Positions 12,538 through 25,147 of a stretch of DNA of 64,000 nt are shown here, piece by piece. Source of the stretch: Neocallimastix lanati (nom. inval.) (Eukaryota; Neocallimastigomycota; Neocallimastigomycetes; Neocallimastigales; Neocallimastigaceae). The stretch's first letter is position 1; each line of letters begins with the position of its first letter. Made by a program: the position numbers and the translations under genes. The notes beneath the pieces are model-generated. The model saw only the letters and a program-made list of their open reading frames with translations, was not told the origin of the DNA and searched no databases. The stretch covers positions 702,001 to 766,000 of the forward strand of contig JACVTC010000032.1 of the NCBI GenBank assembly GCA_016946835.1, in the 5' to 3' direction.

Positions 12538-13489
12538 ATGCAAAAACAGCAATTTGAATTAGGTGATCCTCCATCTGATGGAATTTCAAATGTCAAATTT
12601 AGTTTTTCGGATCCATCATTATTATTAGTATCTAGTTGGGATAAAGTATAAATTAGGAAATTTGTTATATTGTTTTAAAATTATTTATATTTATTAAAAT
12701 GAAATATATAAAAATAATATTTTAAATTTTTTTTGTTATTTAGACAGTGAGGTTATATGATGTCTCAAAAAATAAGATGAAATTAAAATATTTTCATGAT
12801 GCATCAATACTTGATTGCTGCTTCTACAATAATGACCAAGGTTACAGTGGTGGACTTGATAGAAAAATAAAAACGTAATATTAAGTTTAATTTAATTTTT
12901 TTTTTTTTTTAAAAAAAAATTAAAAATTTAATATTTAAATAAAAATTTAAGTATAAAATCAAATTAATAATATATATAATATTTATGATTAATAATAATA
13001 TAAAATAATTTTAAAATTTTAAAATTGAAATCATTTAGTGTAGATTTTAATACGGGAAAAGAATCAATATTAGGTACTCATGACGATGCAATAAAATGTC
13101 TTGAAAAAGTAAATGAAACAAATGTTGTAATAAGTGGCTCTTGGGATAAATCAGTTGGACTTTGGGATCAAAGATCTAGTATACCTTGTGTTGGAAAATT
13201 TTCTCAACCTGAAAAAGTATATACATTAGATGTAGTAAATAATATATTAGTTGTTGGTATGGCAGCTCGACAAATTTATATATATGATATAAGGAATTTA
13301 TCAGAAGCAATGCAAAAACGAGAGAGTTCATTGAAATTTATGACTCGTGTTATTAAGTGTATGCCAAACGGTGAAGGTATTTATAAATATATATATAGAA
13401 AGATCATTATATAATAATTAATTTTTATATATTTTCAGAATAATTATAAAATTTAAATTCTCATTATATTTTATTTTATTTATTTATTA

Positions 13490-13561
<72 letters not shown>

Positions 13562-13799
13562 TTCATATATTGTATAGGTTATGCAAGTAGTTCAATAGAG
13601 GGTCGTGTTGCAGTAGAATTTTTTGATACTTCAGAAGAATCTCAAAGACGTAAATACGCATTCAAATGTCATCGAGAAATTATCGATGGTATATCCCATG
13701 TATACCCAGTTAACGCATTATCATTTCATCCAAAGTAAGATATATGAATAAATTATTTATAAAACCTTAATTTATTAATATATGCTTTTATAAAATTAA

Positions 13800-13855
<56 letters not shown>

Positions 13856-13877
13856 TGATGATGATAATAATAATAAA

Positions 13878-13908
<31 letters not shown>

Positions 13909-14187
13909 TAATAATATTAATAATAATTATAATAAGATTTGGAACATTTGCTTCTGGTGGTGGTGATGGAAATGTTTATATATGGGATGGTTTTAATAAA
14001 AAACGCTTAAGAAAATTTACTAAATATCCTACAACAATATCCTCATTATCATTTAATTCAGAAGGTAGTCTGTTGGCGGTAGCATCAAGTTATACGTTTG
14101 AAGAAGGAGAGAAAGAGTAAATATATATATATAAATAGCTTTAAATCAGATATCAAAAATATAAAACTAGAACATTATTTAATATTA

Positions 14188-14219
<32 letters not shown>

Positions 14220-14341
14220 CATATTAATATTTTATATGAATTATTCATTTTAAAAAATATTTATATAGTCATCCCCCAGATTCCATTTATATTCGTTCTA
14301 TTACCGATAACGAAGTTAAACCAAAAACAAAAGCAAAATAA
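12538..14341 (+). CDS. BUB3: BUB3 mitotic checkpoint WD40 protein, 6 exons
   Basis: Seven-bladed WD40 propeller; in the family it binds GLEBS motifs of BUB1/MAD3 at kinetochores for the spindle assembly checkpoint. Exons: 12538-12645, 12744-12874, 13039-13376, 13578-13734, 13937-14116, 14269-14341. Phases agree and give 328 residues, the usual BUB3 length. Diagnostic stretches: [17 protein letters not shown] at the N terminus, [58 protein letters not shown] (the BUB3/RAE1-type SIEGRVA signature), [22 protein letters not shown] with [13 protein letters not shown], and [20 protein letters not shown]. Introns hold an (AT)n plus about 40-T tract (13498-13556) and a long (AAT)n array (13798-13920). 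The C terminus ends in a short Lys tail. Confidence 0.94.
13798..13922. repeat. (AAT)n/(GAT)n microsatellite in BUB3 intron 4
   Basis: Imperfect AAT, GAT and AAAT repeats occupy most of the 202-bp intron. Confidence 0.85.
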
Positions 14342-15052
14342 TTTATATCATATAACAAAATAAATTTACTTATTCAACAATCAATTTAATTTTAATTAAT
14401 TATTAATCAAAAATCACTAAAATTAATTTATTTTATTAATAAAACATTATATATATAAAGATATGAAGTTATAAAAACAATATTATTAATATTAATTTAT
14501 AATAAATATTAAAAAGAAAATTAAAATAATATTATATATAAAAAAAATAAAGAGTTTTGTTTATTTTTATTTTTATTTTATATTGCTTGCTTATTTGTTT
14601 ATAATTTTGTTTTTTATTATGTAAATCTAAATAATCTTTTATGTATATTTTTTTGTTATACAATTATGTATATTTTTTATATATAATATTTTTTTTTTTT
14701 TTTTTTTTTTTTAATTATTAGATTCATAATTCCTTTCTTTTTTTTTTTTTTATTGAATATATTTTATTAAATTTTGAATTTAAAAATAATTAGTAATTAA
14801 TAATAATAATATTATTATTTTATATTTTTTATATATTTTATATATAATAAATTTTACCATCGTTACTGAATTTAAACATTTTTGTTATCTAAAATTTAAT
14901 TGATTTACTTTCTTTCTTCGACCTAATTATTTAAATTTTATTTTTATAGTGAAACAAAAAAGTTAATAAATAATAATAATAATAATAATAATAATATAAA
15001 ATAGTTCTGATTCTAAAGTTATATAACTGATTCGTTATTTTAATAATTTATA
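14342..15052. other. Convergent intergenic region between BUB3 and PIN4
   Basis: The two genes are convergent here, so this holds both 3' ends. It contains T runs at 14690-14712 and 14738-14750 and a short (AAT)n at 14967-14995. No gene seen. Confidence 0.55.
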
Positions 15053-16230
15053 TTATACCATAATAATATGATAACCGAAAGTAGTTTTAATTGGTGGGTT
15101 AGTGTACTAATTATTTTGCAAATAATAATATTATATATATAATTTTATTAATATGTATAAATATTTATAAATATAATAGTAATAATAATAATAATAACAT
15201 ATCATGTAACATACAATTGGTTTGTCACAAGTACTAGTTTGGAGTTTAAAGGCTTTTATCAAGAAAATATTAATTTTCCGTTATGATTAGATTTAATCAA
15301 TAACATATTTATAAACAAATATTATTAATTAAAATGATAAAAAAAAAAATTAATCTTATTTACCAGCATCTTGGAAAGGACCGACCTATGATAAAATAGT
15401 TTATATATATTACATTAGTAAAATAATAAACTTTACATATTAATATAAATTATAAATTTATTTAATATTACCATTTGACCTCTTGATTGCCAACCTAGAG
15501 AACCTCCATGCTTGGCCTTGTCTTCACTGTATTGTTCAGCAACCTTAAATTTATATAAATATATTTTAATAAAATGCATTTTCTTGTTATTAAATGAAAT
15601 TTTTATTTATATATATATTTTTCCAATACCTTATCGAATCTTTCACCGGCTTGAAGTTTAGCCATAGCTTCCATAACCTTAATGAATAAATTATATTTAG
15701 TATTAGTATTAGTATTGCTATATTAATGTTATCAATATTTATTAATTGATTATTCATATTAATAAAACATAGAAAAAAAAAAAAAAAATAAAATTAAAAA
15801 AAAATAATATTAATACCCACCTTACTGTATTTTTCACAAAGCTATTTTTAGATTAATTCAAAAAAATCAATAATAGAAAGTTAACATAAACATTGATTCA
15901 TCATTAAATTTATATATATAAAATTTAATTAATAAATATATTTATTTTTTTTTAAATGTTTAAAAACTTACAATGTGTCTAACTCTAATAGCGTTGGCTG
16001 GCTTTAATTTTCCATCTTTTTTTCCTTTATCATCTATTAAAAAAAGTAAATTTTTTAAAAAAAGTAATTTATTATTAACTTATTTTATTATTTATTCATT
16101 AAAAATAAACATAACAAAAGATATCAATTAATAAAATCTAGATATATAAATAATTACCAGCAGCATCTTTTGGAGCTTTACCGCCTTTAGCAGCTTTACC
16201 TCCGGCTTTACCTCCCTTAGCTTTAGCCAT
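15053..16230 (-). CDS. PIN4: Parvulin-type peptidyl-prolyl isomerase (PIN4/Par14 family), 8 short exons
   Basis: Small prolyl isomerase; PIN4/Par14 acts in ribosome assembly and chromatin in other eukaryotes. Exons from the 5' end: 16230-16158, 16033-15972, 15841-15821 (21 nt), 15677-15630, 15543-15472, 15385-15364 (22 nt), 15252-15215, 15106-15053. All junctions are GT..AG and phases agree, giving 129 residues against about 131 for animal Par14. The N terminus is the Gly/Lys/Ala-rich basic tail typical of Par14 (MAKAKGGKAGGKAAKGGKAP). The parvulin core follows: IRVRHILCEKYSKVMEAM, AGERFDKVAEQYSEDKA, GGSLGWQSRGQMVGPFQDAA, STCDKPIYTNPPIKT and FGYHIIMV. Reading through the exon-6 donor would give a false stop after DAGK. 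I end the protein at TAA 15053-15055, after IIMV; a further tiny exon encoding a few residues cannot be excluded. Confidence 0.9.
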
Positions 16231-17631
16231 TTTTAAAATTCAATTAAAAATTAATTTTTTTTATTGAATAAAAATAAAAATATTAATTGTATTAATTATA
16301 AAATATATATATATGCATTTTTTTTGTATAAATTTTTTCATAAATAATAGATGATCAATAATTTTATACATGTCACATGAAAAAATATTTTACTACAATT
16401 ATTTATATGGTAGTTAAATTAATATAATTTATAGTTTTGAGAGAATATTATTAATAACTTTGTAAAATTTAATCTTCAAAAAAATAGTAAAACAAAAATA
16501 TATTTAAATTTTTTTTATTTTGTTCAATTCAAATAGAATTCATTATTGAAACGTAATTTAAAATTTATATAATATCTTAATATTAAATATTAAAAAGAAT
16601 AAAAAAAAAATGAATATTACAAAAAAAAAAAAAAAAAGAATATTTTCCAGAGGACGAAGATTTTTATGATAATATTGAAATTTTTCAAATAAAATAACAA
16701 AAAAAAAAAAAAGAGAACTATCGACATTTGTAATGATTCCAGAATAAATTTAACTAAAAGTAATATAATTTAAAAAGAATTATTTAAAAGAAAAGAAACA
16801 TATATTTTCTTATTTATAATGTAAGTAATGTTTTAAATTACACGATGTTTATTTTTTCATAATATAATTAAAAATTCATTTCAGACTTAAAATACATCAA
16901 AATTACATTTTTTAGTATATTTTATTATAACATTTTTAGTTAAAAAAAAAAAAAAAGAAAAAAGAAAAAGAAAATTTGAAGTATATTTTATTATTGCATT
17001 TTTAGTTAAAAAAAAAAAAAAAGAAAAATCGAAGAATAAAATTTAAAATAACAATATTTAAATTTATAATATATAATATTGTTTATAAGGCATTGCTATA
17101 TTAATAATTATTAATATTGTTTAATATATATATAATAAAAAAAATTTTTTTTTTTAAATAATAAAAATTTATATAAAATTACAATTTAAATTTGAAATTA
17201 GAACTTAATTTTAAAATCAAATTTGCATTTTAAATTTTATTCATATAATAAATAAATAAATATAAGAACTGCGAATATTTGAAATCATATTTCTATAAAT
17301 TTTTTTAAATTCAATTAATTGAAAATATAATTTCAAATGATTTTATTAATTCGGAATTTAATTCTAAGTAAAATGATTTTGATTTCAAAATTAGAAATTT
17401 GATTTTAAATTATTTTTATATTATTTCAATTTTATTTATTTATTTATTTATTATTATTATTAATATTATCAATAATGTTATTATTTTATTAACATATATT
17501 ATATTATTATTATAAAGTTGAAAGTCTTTAAAACTTTTATAATAGTAATATTGTTTTTTGATCTTCTTTATTATTAAAATTATTAAAAATATTTTATAAA
17601 TTAATAAGTTATAATAAAATAGTTAATATAT

Positions 17632-17672
<41 letters not shown>

Positions 17673-18200
17673 TATATATATATAATATTAAATCTTTAAT
17701 TTATTGATTTAATTCATCACACACACACATACACATATATATATGTATAGAAAAAAAGTACTAATATTATTCAATTTAACTTATTACTTGATTTGGACTA
17801 GTTTATGTCTTAAATACCTTTATACGGTTGATATTTCGCCGAGATGTTGTTTATTCATGGAATGAGAGATGTTCTTATTTCAGAATCCGTAATATAATTC
17901 AACCTTTTAGTATTTTTATATAATAATTAATTTTTTTATCTAAATTTTTGTATTATATTTTATTTTAATAAAACAGTGGTTTATATATAAACACTCGTTT
18001 CTTAACGCCATATATAATTTTTACTTTTTATTTATTAATCATTTTATTTGTATATATATGTATATATATTTTACTTTAGATTCCTTTACTTTATAGTGAA
18101 TTTTCAAAACATAATTAATATTAAATATATATCTATTTGATTAATTTAAATGAATTATATAAATTAAATAAATATATTATTATATACAATATTTTAAATA
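16231..18200. other. Long AT-rich intergenic stretch
   Basis: Mostly simple AT sequence. It contains a direct duplication of about 60 bp (about 16912-16978 and 16980-17030, both with TTTTTAGTTAAAAAA cores), a T run at 17635-17669 and (CA)n/(TA)n at 17721-17745. At 17843-17889 a short less-AT patch reads MLFIHGMRDVLISES before a GTAATA donor. It may be the 5' end of the TDP1 relic that follows (an LxxHG motif precedes the first HKD motif in that family), but this is tentative. Confidence 0.5.
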
Positions 18201-18220
18201 AAATAAAATATTTGAAATAT

Positions 18221-18800
18221 ATGGGTTGTCATCAATATAAAGCATTGTTCTTATTTTATGATAATGATACAATGCAAGTTAGTTATAATAATAATATTAT
18301 TATTATTATATCTTTATTATATTACTGAATGAAAACTAGTTAATTATATAATTAATCCTATTAGCATTAATTAATTAGAAAAAAAATTTATCTATATACA
18401 TTATATATATATAAAAGGTTGTTATTCATACAGATAATCTTGTACCAGGTGACTGGTATTGTAAAATACAAGCCATATAATCTAGTTTATTTCTAAATAA
18501 AAAAACAAGTGAAGACATTAAGAACTGAAAAGAATGTGAATTTGAAAAAGAACTTTGTAAATATATAATATTTCAATTATGAATAGTTTAGCTGATAGAG
18601 TTTCCCTTTATAAGTTAAAAAAATGTAAGGTAAATTAAACAAAGATAATCATTATTTAAATAAAAGTAAATTGATTTCTTATTAAACTGTTATTAATATT
18701 TAAAAAAAGTGTTTAATTATTATATTTTGTAATTTTTAAGGAAATATTGATATCTTCTGTTGGAATAAATGGGGACATTTACCGAAAATATTAATACATA
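18221..18800 (+). pseudogene. Tyrosyl-DNA phosphodiesterase (TDP1) pseudogene
   Basis: TDP1 removes topoisomerase I peptides from DNA 3' ends using two HKD motifs. Here 18221-18277 reads MGCHQYKALFLFYDNDTMQ, matching the first HKD region (GTHHxKMMLL-type), with GTTAGT as donor. After an in-phase acceptor at 18417 it continues VVIHTDNLVPGDWYCKIQAI, matching the family's VVIHTxNLIxxDWxxKTQ motif. The next codon is TAA where the family has Trp, and more stops follow (TGA, TGA, TAG). A frame-shifted piece then reads NSLADRVSLYKLKKCK, and after an intron (18630-18740) EILISSVG, like the family's LIxSVPG. A further shift gives NKWGHLPKI, like the WGHxKLRK segment. Multiple stops and shifts show a decayed gene. 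Remnants may extend to about 19180 (YRWLNKEFGQNLRHSISGIY near 19090-19150) but I cannot align those. Confidence 0.65.
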
Positions 18801-19257
18801 AATATATTCATTGTGGATAAATTAATTTAAGTTTTATTTTATTTTATTTTTTTTTTTTTTCTATATTTAGTTCAAAAATTGTACTAAGTCAAAATATAAA
18901 ATGAAGCTTAATGCTTCAGAGAAAAAAAAAAAAAAAAAAAAAGGAACCATATATTATTACCCAAGTAAAATATTATTAATGCTTTTTGATTATTAGATAG
19001 TTTCGTAATTATTATTGCTTTAAAAAAATAAAAAAAAAAAAATTGAAAATTATGAAGATATAAGTATTGGTACACTACGGTAAGGATACCGATGGTTAAA
19101 TAAAGAATTTGGTCAAAACTTAAGACATTCTATTTCTGGAATATATTCTGATGTAAACGTTAAATAAATTTATCTGTTAGATAATTTTACTGTTTTTATG
19201 AATCGCTTAACCTATTTCTAATATTATTATGTTAGAAATAGTTTAAGTAATTTATTA

Positions 19258-19268
19258 ATTAATTGATA

Positions 19269-19301
<33 letters not shown>

Positions 19302-19330
19302 AATAAATAAATAAATTAATAAATAAATAA
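19258..19330. repeat. (AAT)n/(AAAT)n microsatellite
   Basis: Simple AAT then AAAT repeats between the TDP1 and gamma-tubulin relics, followed by purine A/G-rich runs (19392-19440). Confidence 0.8.
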
Positions 19331-19399
19331 ATAAAATAAATATTATTTTATAATAGAATAAGTTTAAATATAAAAATTAAATAAAAACAAATTAAAAAA

Positions 19400-19431
<32 letters not shown>

Positions 19432-19565
19432 AAAAAAAATCTAATTATCATATATCCTATTAATTAATCTTTTTATTTTTTAATATTGAATAAATAATAT
19501 TTTAAATTCAATGTTTCATATATTTTTTTCTTTTTTATAAATTGATTTAAGGTAATTTCAGGTAA

Positions 19566-19680
19566 TATAATTGGCTTGTATTAAACTTGAAACTCAGTGA
19601 TATCTTTTAGTATATTAAATTTCAATAGAACAAAAACTTGAATATCTGTTGGATTCCATGGAATAAATTGTGTAAAAATG
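19566..19680 (-). pseudogene. Gamma-tubulin exon fragment (decayed paralogue of 28457-28618)
   Basis: On the minus strand this reads TQFIPWNPTDIQVFVLLKF and then NILKDITEFQV before TAA. It corresponds to [19 protein letters not shown] in exon 9 of the intact gamma-tubulin gene at 28457-28618. At DNA level CCATGGAATAAATTGTG and a TTAAAC-TGAAACTC-GTGAT block are shared. The GTP-binding and other exons are not found nearby, so this is an isolated relic. Confidence 0.75.
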
Positions 19681-22600
19681 TTTTAATAAATAAATAAAAG
19701 AATAAATAAATATATAAATAAATTAATTAATAAATAAAAAAATTAAAAAAAAAAAATAATATAAAATAAATGAATAAATACGATTACCAAATAAGAAGAA
19801 AAAAATAAATAAAATAATAAAGATTGTATAACACATTAAAAAATTTTTATCAAAATTATAGATATAATTATATTACTTTTATATATATTTTGCTATTTTG
19901 TTATAATTTTTTTTTTTTTTCTTTGGGAAAATTAATAATACTAAAATTATACAGTAACACAAATTATTTTTTAAACTAAGAAATAATGAAAGTAATATAT
20001 AAGATAAAATTAAATTAAAAAAAAGTGATTAAAAATATAAACATAAAGGTTTTTTTATAAAATAATTTAAAAATTTCTGTTATTTTGTTTTTTAAATGAA
20101 ATTGGGTTACATTAAATATCTTAATAATAAAATAACTACATTTATTAACATTTATTAATAATTTTATGTTAAAAAGAAAATATTTTTCTTGTGAAACATA
20201 AAAATTAAATATATATACATATATTATATTCTTTTTTAATATTCTATTTTTATATTTTATTTTAATATTCTAATTTTATTTTATTAAACAATAAATATTC
20301 ATTTTATTCATTTATTAATAGATAAAAAATTAAAGCAATAAAATAAATAAATAATTAATTTAAAATTGAAATTATTAATTAGTTCATATATAATATCCAA
20401 TTTACTCAATATTCTTTTTTGTTTTTGACAATATATTTATTTAAATAATTTGTAATAAGATTATTATATTGTAAAAAGAAAAAATAAGAAAATCATTGTT
20501 CTGATTCATTTTATATATAATTTATTTGTTTATGTATAATATTTACATTAATTGTTTTTAAAAAAATTTTTTTAATGATGCTGTTTTATGCTTATTTTCT
20601 GTAGTCAACATTATAATATTAAATAATATGAATATTTTTTGTTGATATTGAATTTTTTGGATTAATTATAATATAAAATGTTGAATAAAATAAATATATA
20701 TTAAATATATATCTATTTAGTATAAATTATTTTTTAAAAATTTAAATGTTAAATATTTGTGGTTTATATTTAAATTTTGTATTTTTTTTTTTTTTTAGTA
20801 TAAAAAATAATAAATAAATAAAAAAAGATTTTATATAAATAAATAATTTTTATTAATCATGAAAATAAATAGATTAATAAACAATTATAAATAATATTTA
20901 AATTCCTTTTTACTTTATATGGTGTGGTATATTTTGTTATTCTAATAAAATTATTGTAAATAAAGTTTAAAATATATATTTATATAAGAATATTAATTTT
21001 GAAAATATTTTAATAATAAATAAACTTTTAAATTCATAATTATAAATTAATATCTAATATATATTACTAAACAATAATAAATATAGTGAATATAACTAAT
21101 AACAAATAAATAATTATACATATGTAATAATAAAAAACAAAAAAAGATTTTTATAATTTTTTTAATCTTAAATACAATACTATATAATTTTATTTGATTA
21201 AATATATATTATATTATATTATATAATAAATTATTTGTTATAATATTAAATAAATAATTATTTTTTCTTTTTATTAAAATATAAAAAAAAATTAAAAAAG
21301 AAAATGATATATTTTGTAGTAGTAAAATTTGATATAAAATGAAATATTCAAACCTTAATTAATATAAAATAGTTTTTATTATTCAAACATAAATTAATGT
21401 CATAAATCAAATTTAAATCTAATGATTTTACAACAATTTCAATATGTGGCTTGATTTCTATATATTAATTATATTTATAATTAATATAAATTTTATAGCA
21501 TAAATCAATGTTTTTAATTATATTCTTATTATTTTATATTTATATTTATATAGTTATTAAATATTTCCTTAAATAATAATTATTAATAGTTTATTCTAAT
21601 CACAAGAACAATTAATTAAATAGTTAATTATAATTAAATAACATAAAAATAAGAATTTCTCTGAATTAAGAGAAGTGTTGTGAAGTTGTGTTAAAACTAG
21701 TTAAGATTAAAAGTTATATTATGTTTAGTAATGTTTAGTTAGTTGTAATTAAAAATATAAGAAAGTTGTTAAATAGTCTTTTTAAATATATGTAGTTTTT
21801 TAAATAAAATTAAATAAATAAATAAATAATAAACTAATAAATTTAATAAATAAATCGAACTTTTGAGTTGTATATCAAATTTCAACAATCAGTAAAAATT
21901 TGTAATAAAAAATATATAATATTTAACTTTATAATCATTTAAATATATTTTTAAATACGATATTTATTAGAGTTCATCTTTTAATACCAAAAATACATTA
22001 ATTAAAATCCAATATATTAGTTTATTACAATTTTATAAATAAGAAATTTTATTTAATAAGAAAAGAAAAAAAAAAGATTATTGAATTTAAATAATATAAA
22101 ATAATATTTTAAATTCTTGTTGGGGAACATGGCAATATAATTCTGTGATATAATCCGAAAATCTAAATTATTAATGACTCATATTACATCATTATATTAT
22201 TATTATTTTATTGGTATTTTCCTATCAATTGGTATACTTTAAATAAATCGAAATAGAAAAAAAATTAAATAATATATTAAATAAAATTTGTTATATTTAA
22301 ATTTTAGATTATAATTTATTCCTTTTTTTTTTGAAAATATTATCTTGAGGGGATTTTATGATTTTTCTCGAAATAATTTAATGAAACAAATTTTATTAAT
22401 AGTGATGATTAAGAATTATTTTAATATAATAAAAACAATAAGAAATTAAGATTATTTAAAGCGGATCAAAAAAAATTTTTTTTGATTGGTTATCCATAAG
22501 AATAGGATATAAAAAATATTAAAATTGATAATAATATAATATGAAAATGAATTGTTAATTGAACTATTTTATCAATTAAACTTCCAAAAATTTAATAATT

Positions 22601-23178
22601 GAATTATTTTATCAATTAAACTTTCAAAAATTTAATACTTTTATATACTTATCTTGATTATTTAAATTAATTTTAATATAAATATGTATTATTTTTATTC
22701 CTTTATGGATTATTTATATTAATTAAATGTATAAATAAAGGATACTAATATATGTATACATAATATATATATATTTTTTTTCAAATATAAAAACTGAAGA
22801 AAAGTAGTGAATGTAATAAAATTTATATCAAGTTTGTATTGTTAAAGTATATTTGGTAAAATTTTTATATAGGTAATTTATATTAAATACTATTTATATT
22901 AAATAAATAAAAAAATATTAAATTTATATATCAATTCAACTAAAAAAAAAAAAAAATAAAAATAAACTAAAAATTTATTAAATCAAAATTTTATATTTTA
23001 ATATTAATAAATATATAGAATATATAATAGAAATATTTTAAATTTATATTTATATTTATTGAAGACTTTACAATAAATAAAATAAAAAATAAAATAAAAT
23101 AGAAAAAAATAACAAATAAAAAATAAAATAATTAATAATTCAAATTTTGCATAAAAATAAAATTCAATTGAATTAAAA
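19681..23178. other. 3.5-kb intergenic stretch, no gene seen
   Basis: Very AT-rich with many A/T homopolymers. A 40-bp tandem duplication lies at about 22557-22640 (ATTTTATCAATTAAACTT core twice). The slightly less AT-biased stretch 21650-21760 (GTTGTGAAGTTGTGTT and TTTAGTTAGTTGTAATT) has no open frame; I cannot say whether it is transcribed. Confidence 0.5.
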
Positions 23179-24360
23179 ATGAAATTCATTCAAACAATAT
23201 TATTACTTTTTGTAATGGTATCTTATGCCATAGCTAGTGGTCAAAAACGAAAGTGCTATGTTAAGAAAGGAAACAATACAAAACCAGTTGAAACACCATC
23301 TACAAACTTTAATAGCACTACTACTGTCACTAAAAAATTTTATGGTATAACTAAAGATGGTAAAGAAGCTCATCTTTACTCTATTAAGAATAGTCATGGT
23401 ACCGAAGTTGTTGTCACTGAATATGCTGCCGCTATTGTTAATTTATTTGTAAAGAATGATAAAAATGAAATAAAAGATATTGTTCTTGGTTATGATACTC
23501 TTAAAGGTTATGAAGAAGATGCTAGATCATTTGGAGCTACTGTTGGTCCAAATACCAATAGAATTGCTAATGCTAAATTCACTATTGATGGCGTAGAATA
23601 CCAATTAGTTAAAAATAATGGAGAGAATAATATTCATACTGATGCTAATAAGGGTTTCCAAAAACAATTTTGGAATGCTGAAATTGTTGAAAATGGTGTT
23701 AGATTTTCTTATGAAATGCCTGATTTATATGTTGGAATACCAGGAAATGTAAAAATTCATGTTACCTATACATTAAATGATGAAAATGAATTAAGAATTC
23801 AATATAATGGAGTAAGCGATAAGAAAACTATTTTTAATCCAACTAATCATAGCTATTTCTCATTAGCTGGTTGTGATGCTGGTCGTGAAGGTCTCTTTAA
23901 TACTGAACTTATGCTTAAAGCTTCTAAGTTCACCGAACTTGACGCTACTTCCATTCCAACTGGAAAATTAATTGATGTTGCTGGTACTCCAATGGATTTC
24001 ACTACACCAAAAAAAATCGGTAAAGATATTTACGCTGACTACGAACAAATGACTATGGTTAAGGGTTATGATCATAACTTTGCTGTTGATGATTATGATG
24101 GTACACTTAGATTAATCGCTAGAGCTAAGAATGATGGTCGTACAATGGAAGTATATACTGATCGTCCAGGATTCCAATTCTACACTGGTAATAATCTTGT
24201 TTCTATTAAGGGTAAGGGAGGAATGGTTTATGAAGCTTTTGACGGTTTTTGTTTAGAAGCCCAATTTTTCCCTAACAGTGTTAATGAACCAAGCTTTGTT
24301 TCTCCTGTAAAAGATGCTGGTGAAGAATTTAGTTCTGCTACTGTCTATAAATTCCTTTAA
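23179..24360 (+). CDS. Secreted aldose 1-epimerase (galactose mutarotase), intronless
   Basis: Interconverts alpha and beta anomers of aldoses such as galactose and glucose. The 393-residue product starts with a signal peptide (MKFIQTILLLFVMVSYAIAS) and a short Thr/Asn-rich linker to about residue 52, then a full galactose-mutarotase beta-sandwich. Family motifs: ATVGPNTNRIANAKFTIDG (residues 120-138), NNGENNIHTD with His153, NPTNHSYFSLAG with the proposed catalytic acid His224, KGYDHNF with Asp298, and FCLEAQFFPNSVNEPSF with the proposed catalytic base Glu360. All key positions are kept, so activity is likely. Most family members are cytosolic; the secretion signal suggests action on sugars released outside the cell, fitting a plant-fibre-degrading fungus. 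The gene lacks introns and is richer in G+C than its neighbours, which fits, but does not prove, bacterial origin. Confidence 0.93.
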   Translation: MKFIQTILLLFVMVSYAIASGQKRKCYVKKGNNTKPVETPSTNFNSTTTVTKKFYGITKDGKEAHLYSIKNSHGTEVVVTEYAAAIVNLFVKNDKNEIKDIVLGYDTLKGYEEDARSFGATVGPNTNRIANAKFTIDGVEYQLVKNNGENNIHTDANKGFQKQFWNAEIVENGVRFSYEMPDLYVGIPGNVKIHVTYTLNDENELRIQYNGVSDKKTIFNPTNHSYFSLAGCDAGREGLFNTELMLKASKFTELDATSIPTGKLIDVAGTPMDFTTPKKIGKDIYADYEQMTMVKGYDHNFAVDDYDGTLRLIARAKNDGRTMEVYTDRPGFQFYTGNNLVSIKGKGGMVYEAFDGFCLEAQFFPNSVNEPSFVSPVKDAGEEFSSATVYKFL

Positions 24361-25147
24361 ATAAAAGAAAATTGAGGAAAAGTTAATTGTAATATTCAAA
24401 TTATTTATTTTTGAATAATCATTAAATTTATTTATAAAAATATAAAATTTATGCAATACCTAATATAATTTTAAAAATTAAAAATACATTAAATAATTTT
24501 TTTATGTATTGAAAAAAAAAATTTTTTTTTTTCATAATAAATTGATAATATAACTTCTTGTGTAAAATTCAAGTAAAAATTATATATTGGATATTAAAGT
24601 TTATTTAGTTATTCAAAGAATTTTAAATAGTTGTAAAATAGTAATCACAAACAGAATTTTTTATTATATTTAATTAATAATTGCAATTACTATTTTATAT
24701 AAATATATAATTATACATTTTTTTATTATGAAAAAGATAGAAAATAAAAATAATAATAAATTTAAAAAAATTATAAATTATAATATTAAAAAATATGTAT
24801 ATGTATATTATATTTATAATTGAAATGAAACAATATAAATTTTAATAAAAACATAAAATGTAAAATATAGTATTATTAAAGCAAAATTAAAATAAAAAAA
24901 ATAAAAAAAATAAAAAGATATAAATTAAAATAAAGAAATAAAAAAATAAAAAGATATTAAAAGCCAGTGAAAATAAAAATACTTTTTTTTATTAAAATTA
25001 TTTGTAATATATAAATTTATATAAATTTATAAATATTGAGTCAAAAAATTAGGAAAAAAAAACTATTTAGCATTTCTTTCGAATATAAGATATATGTTAT
25101 AATTTTTAATATTAAAAAAAATTACATAAATATAATAAAATATTAAT
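24361..25147. other. Intergenic, no gene seen
   Basis: AT-rich with A/T homopolymers; presumably the epimerase 3' region. Confidence 0.5.
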
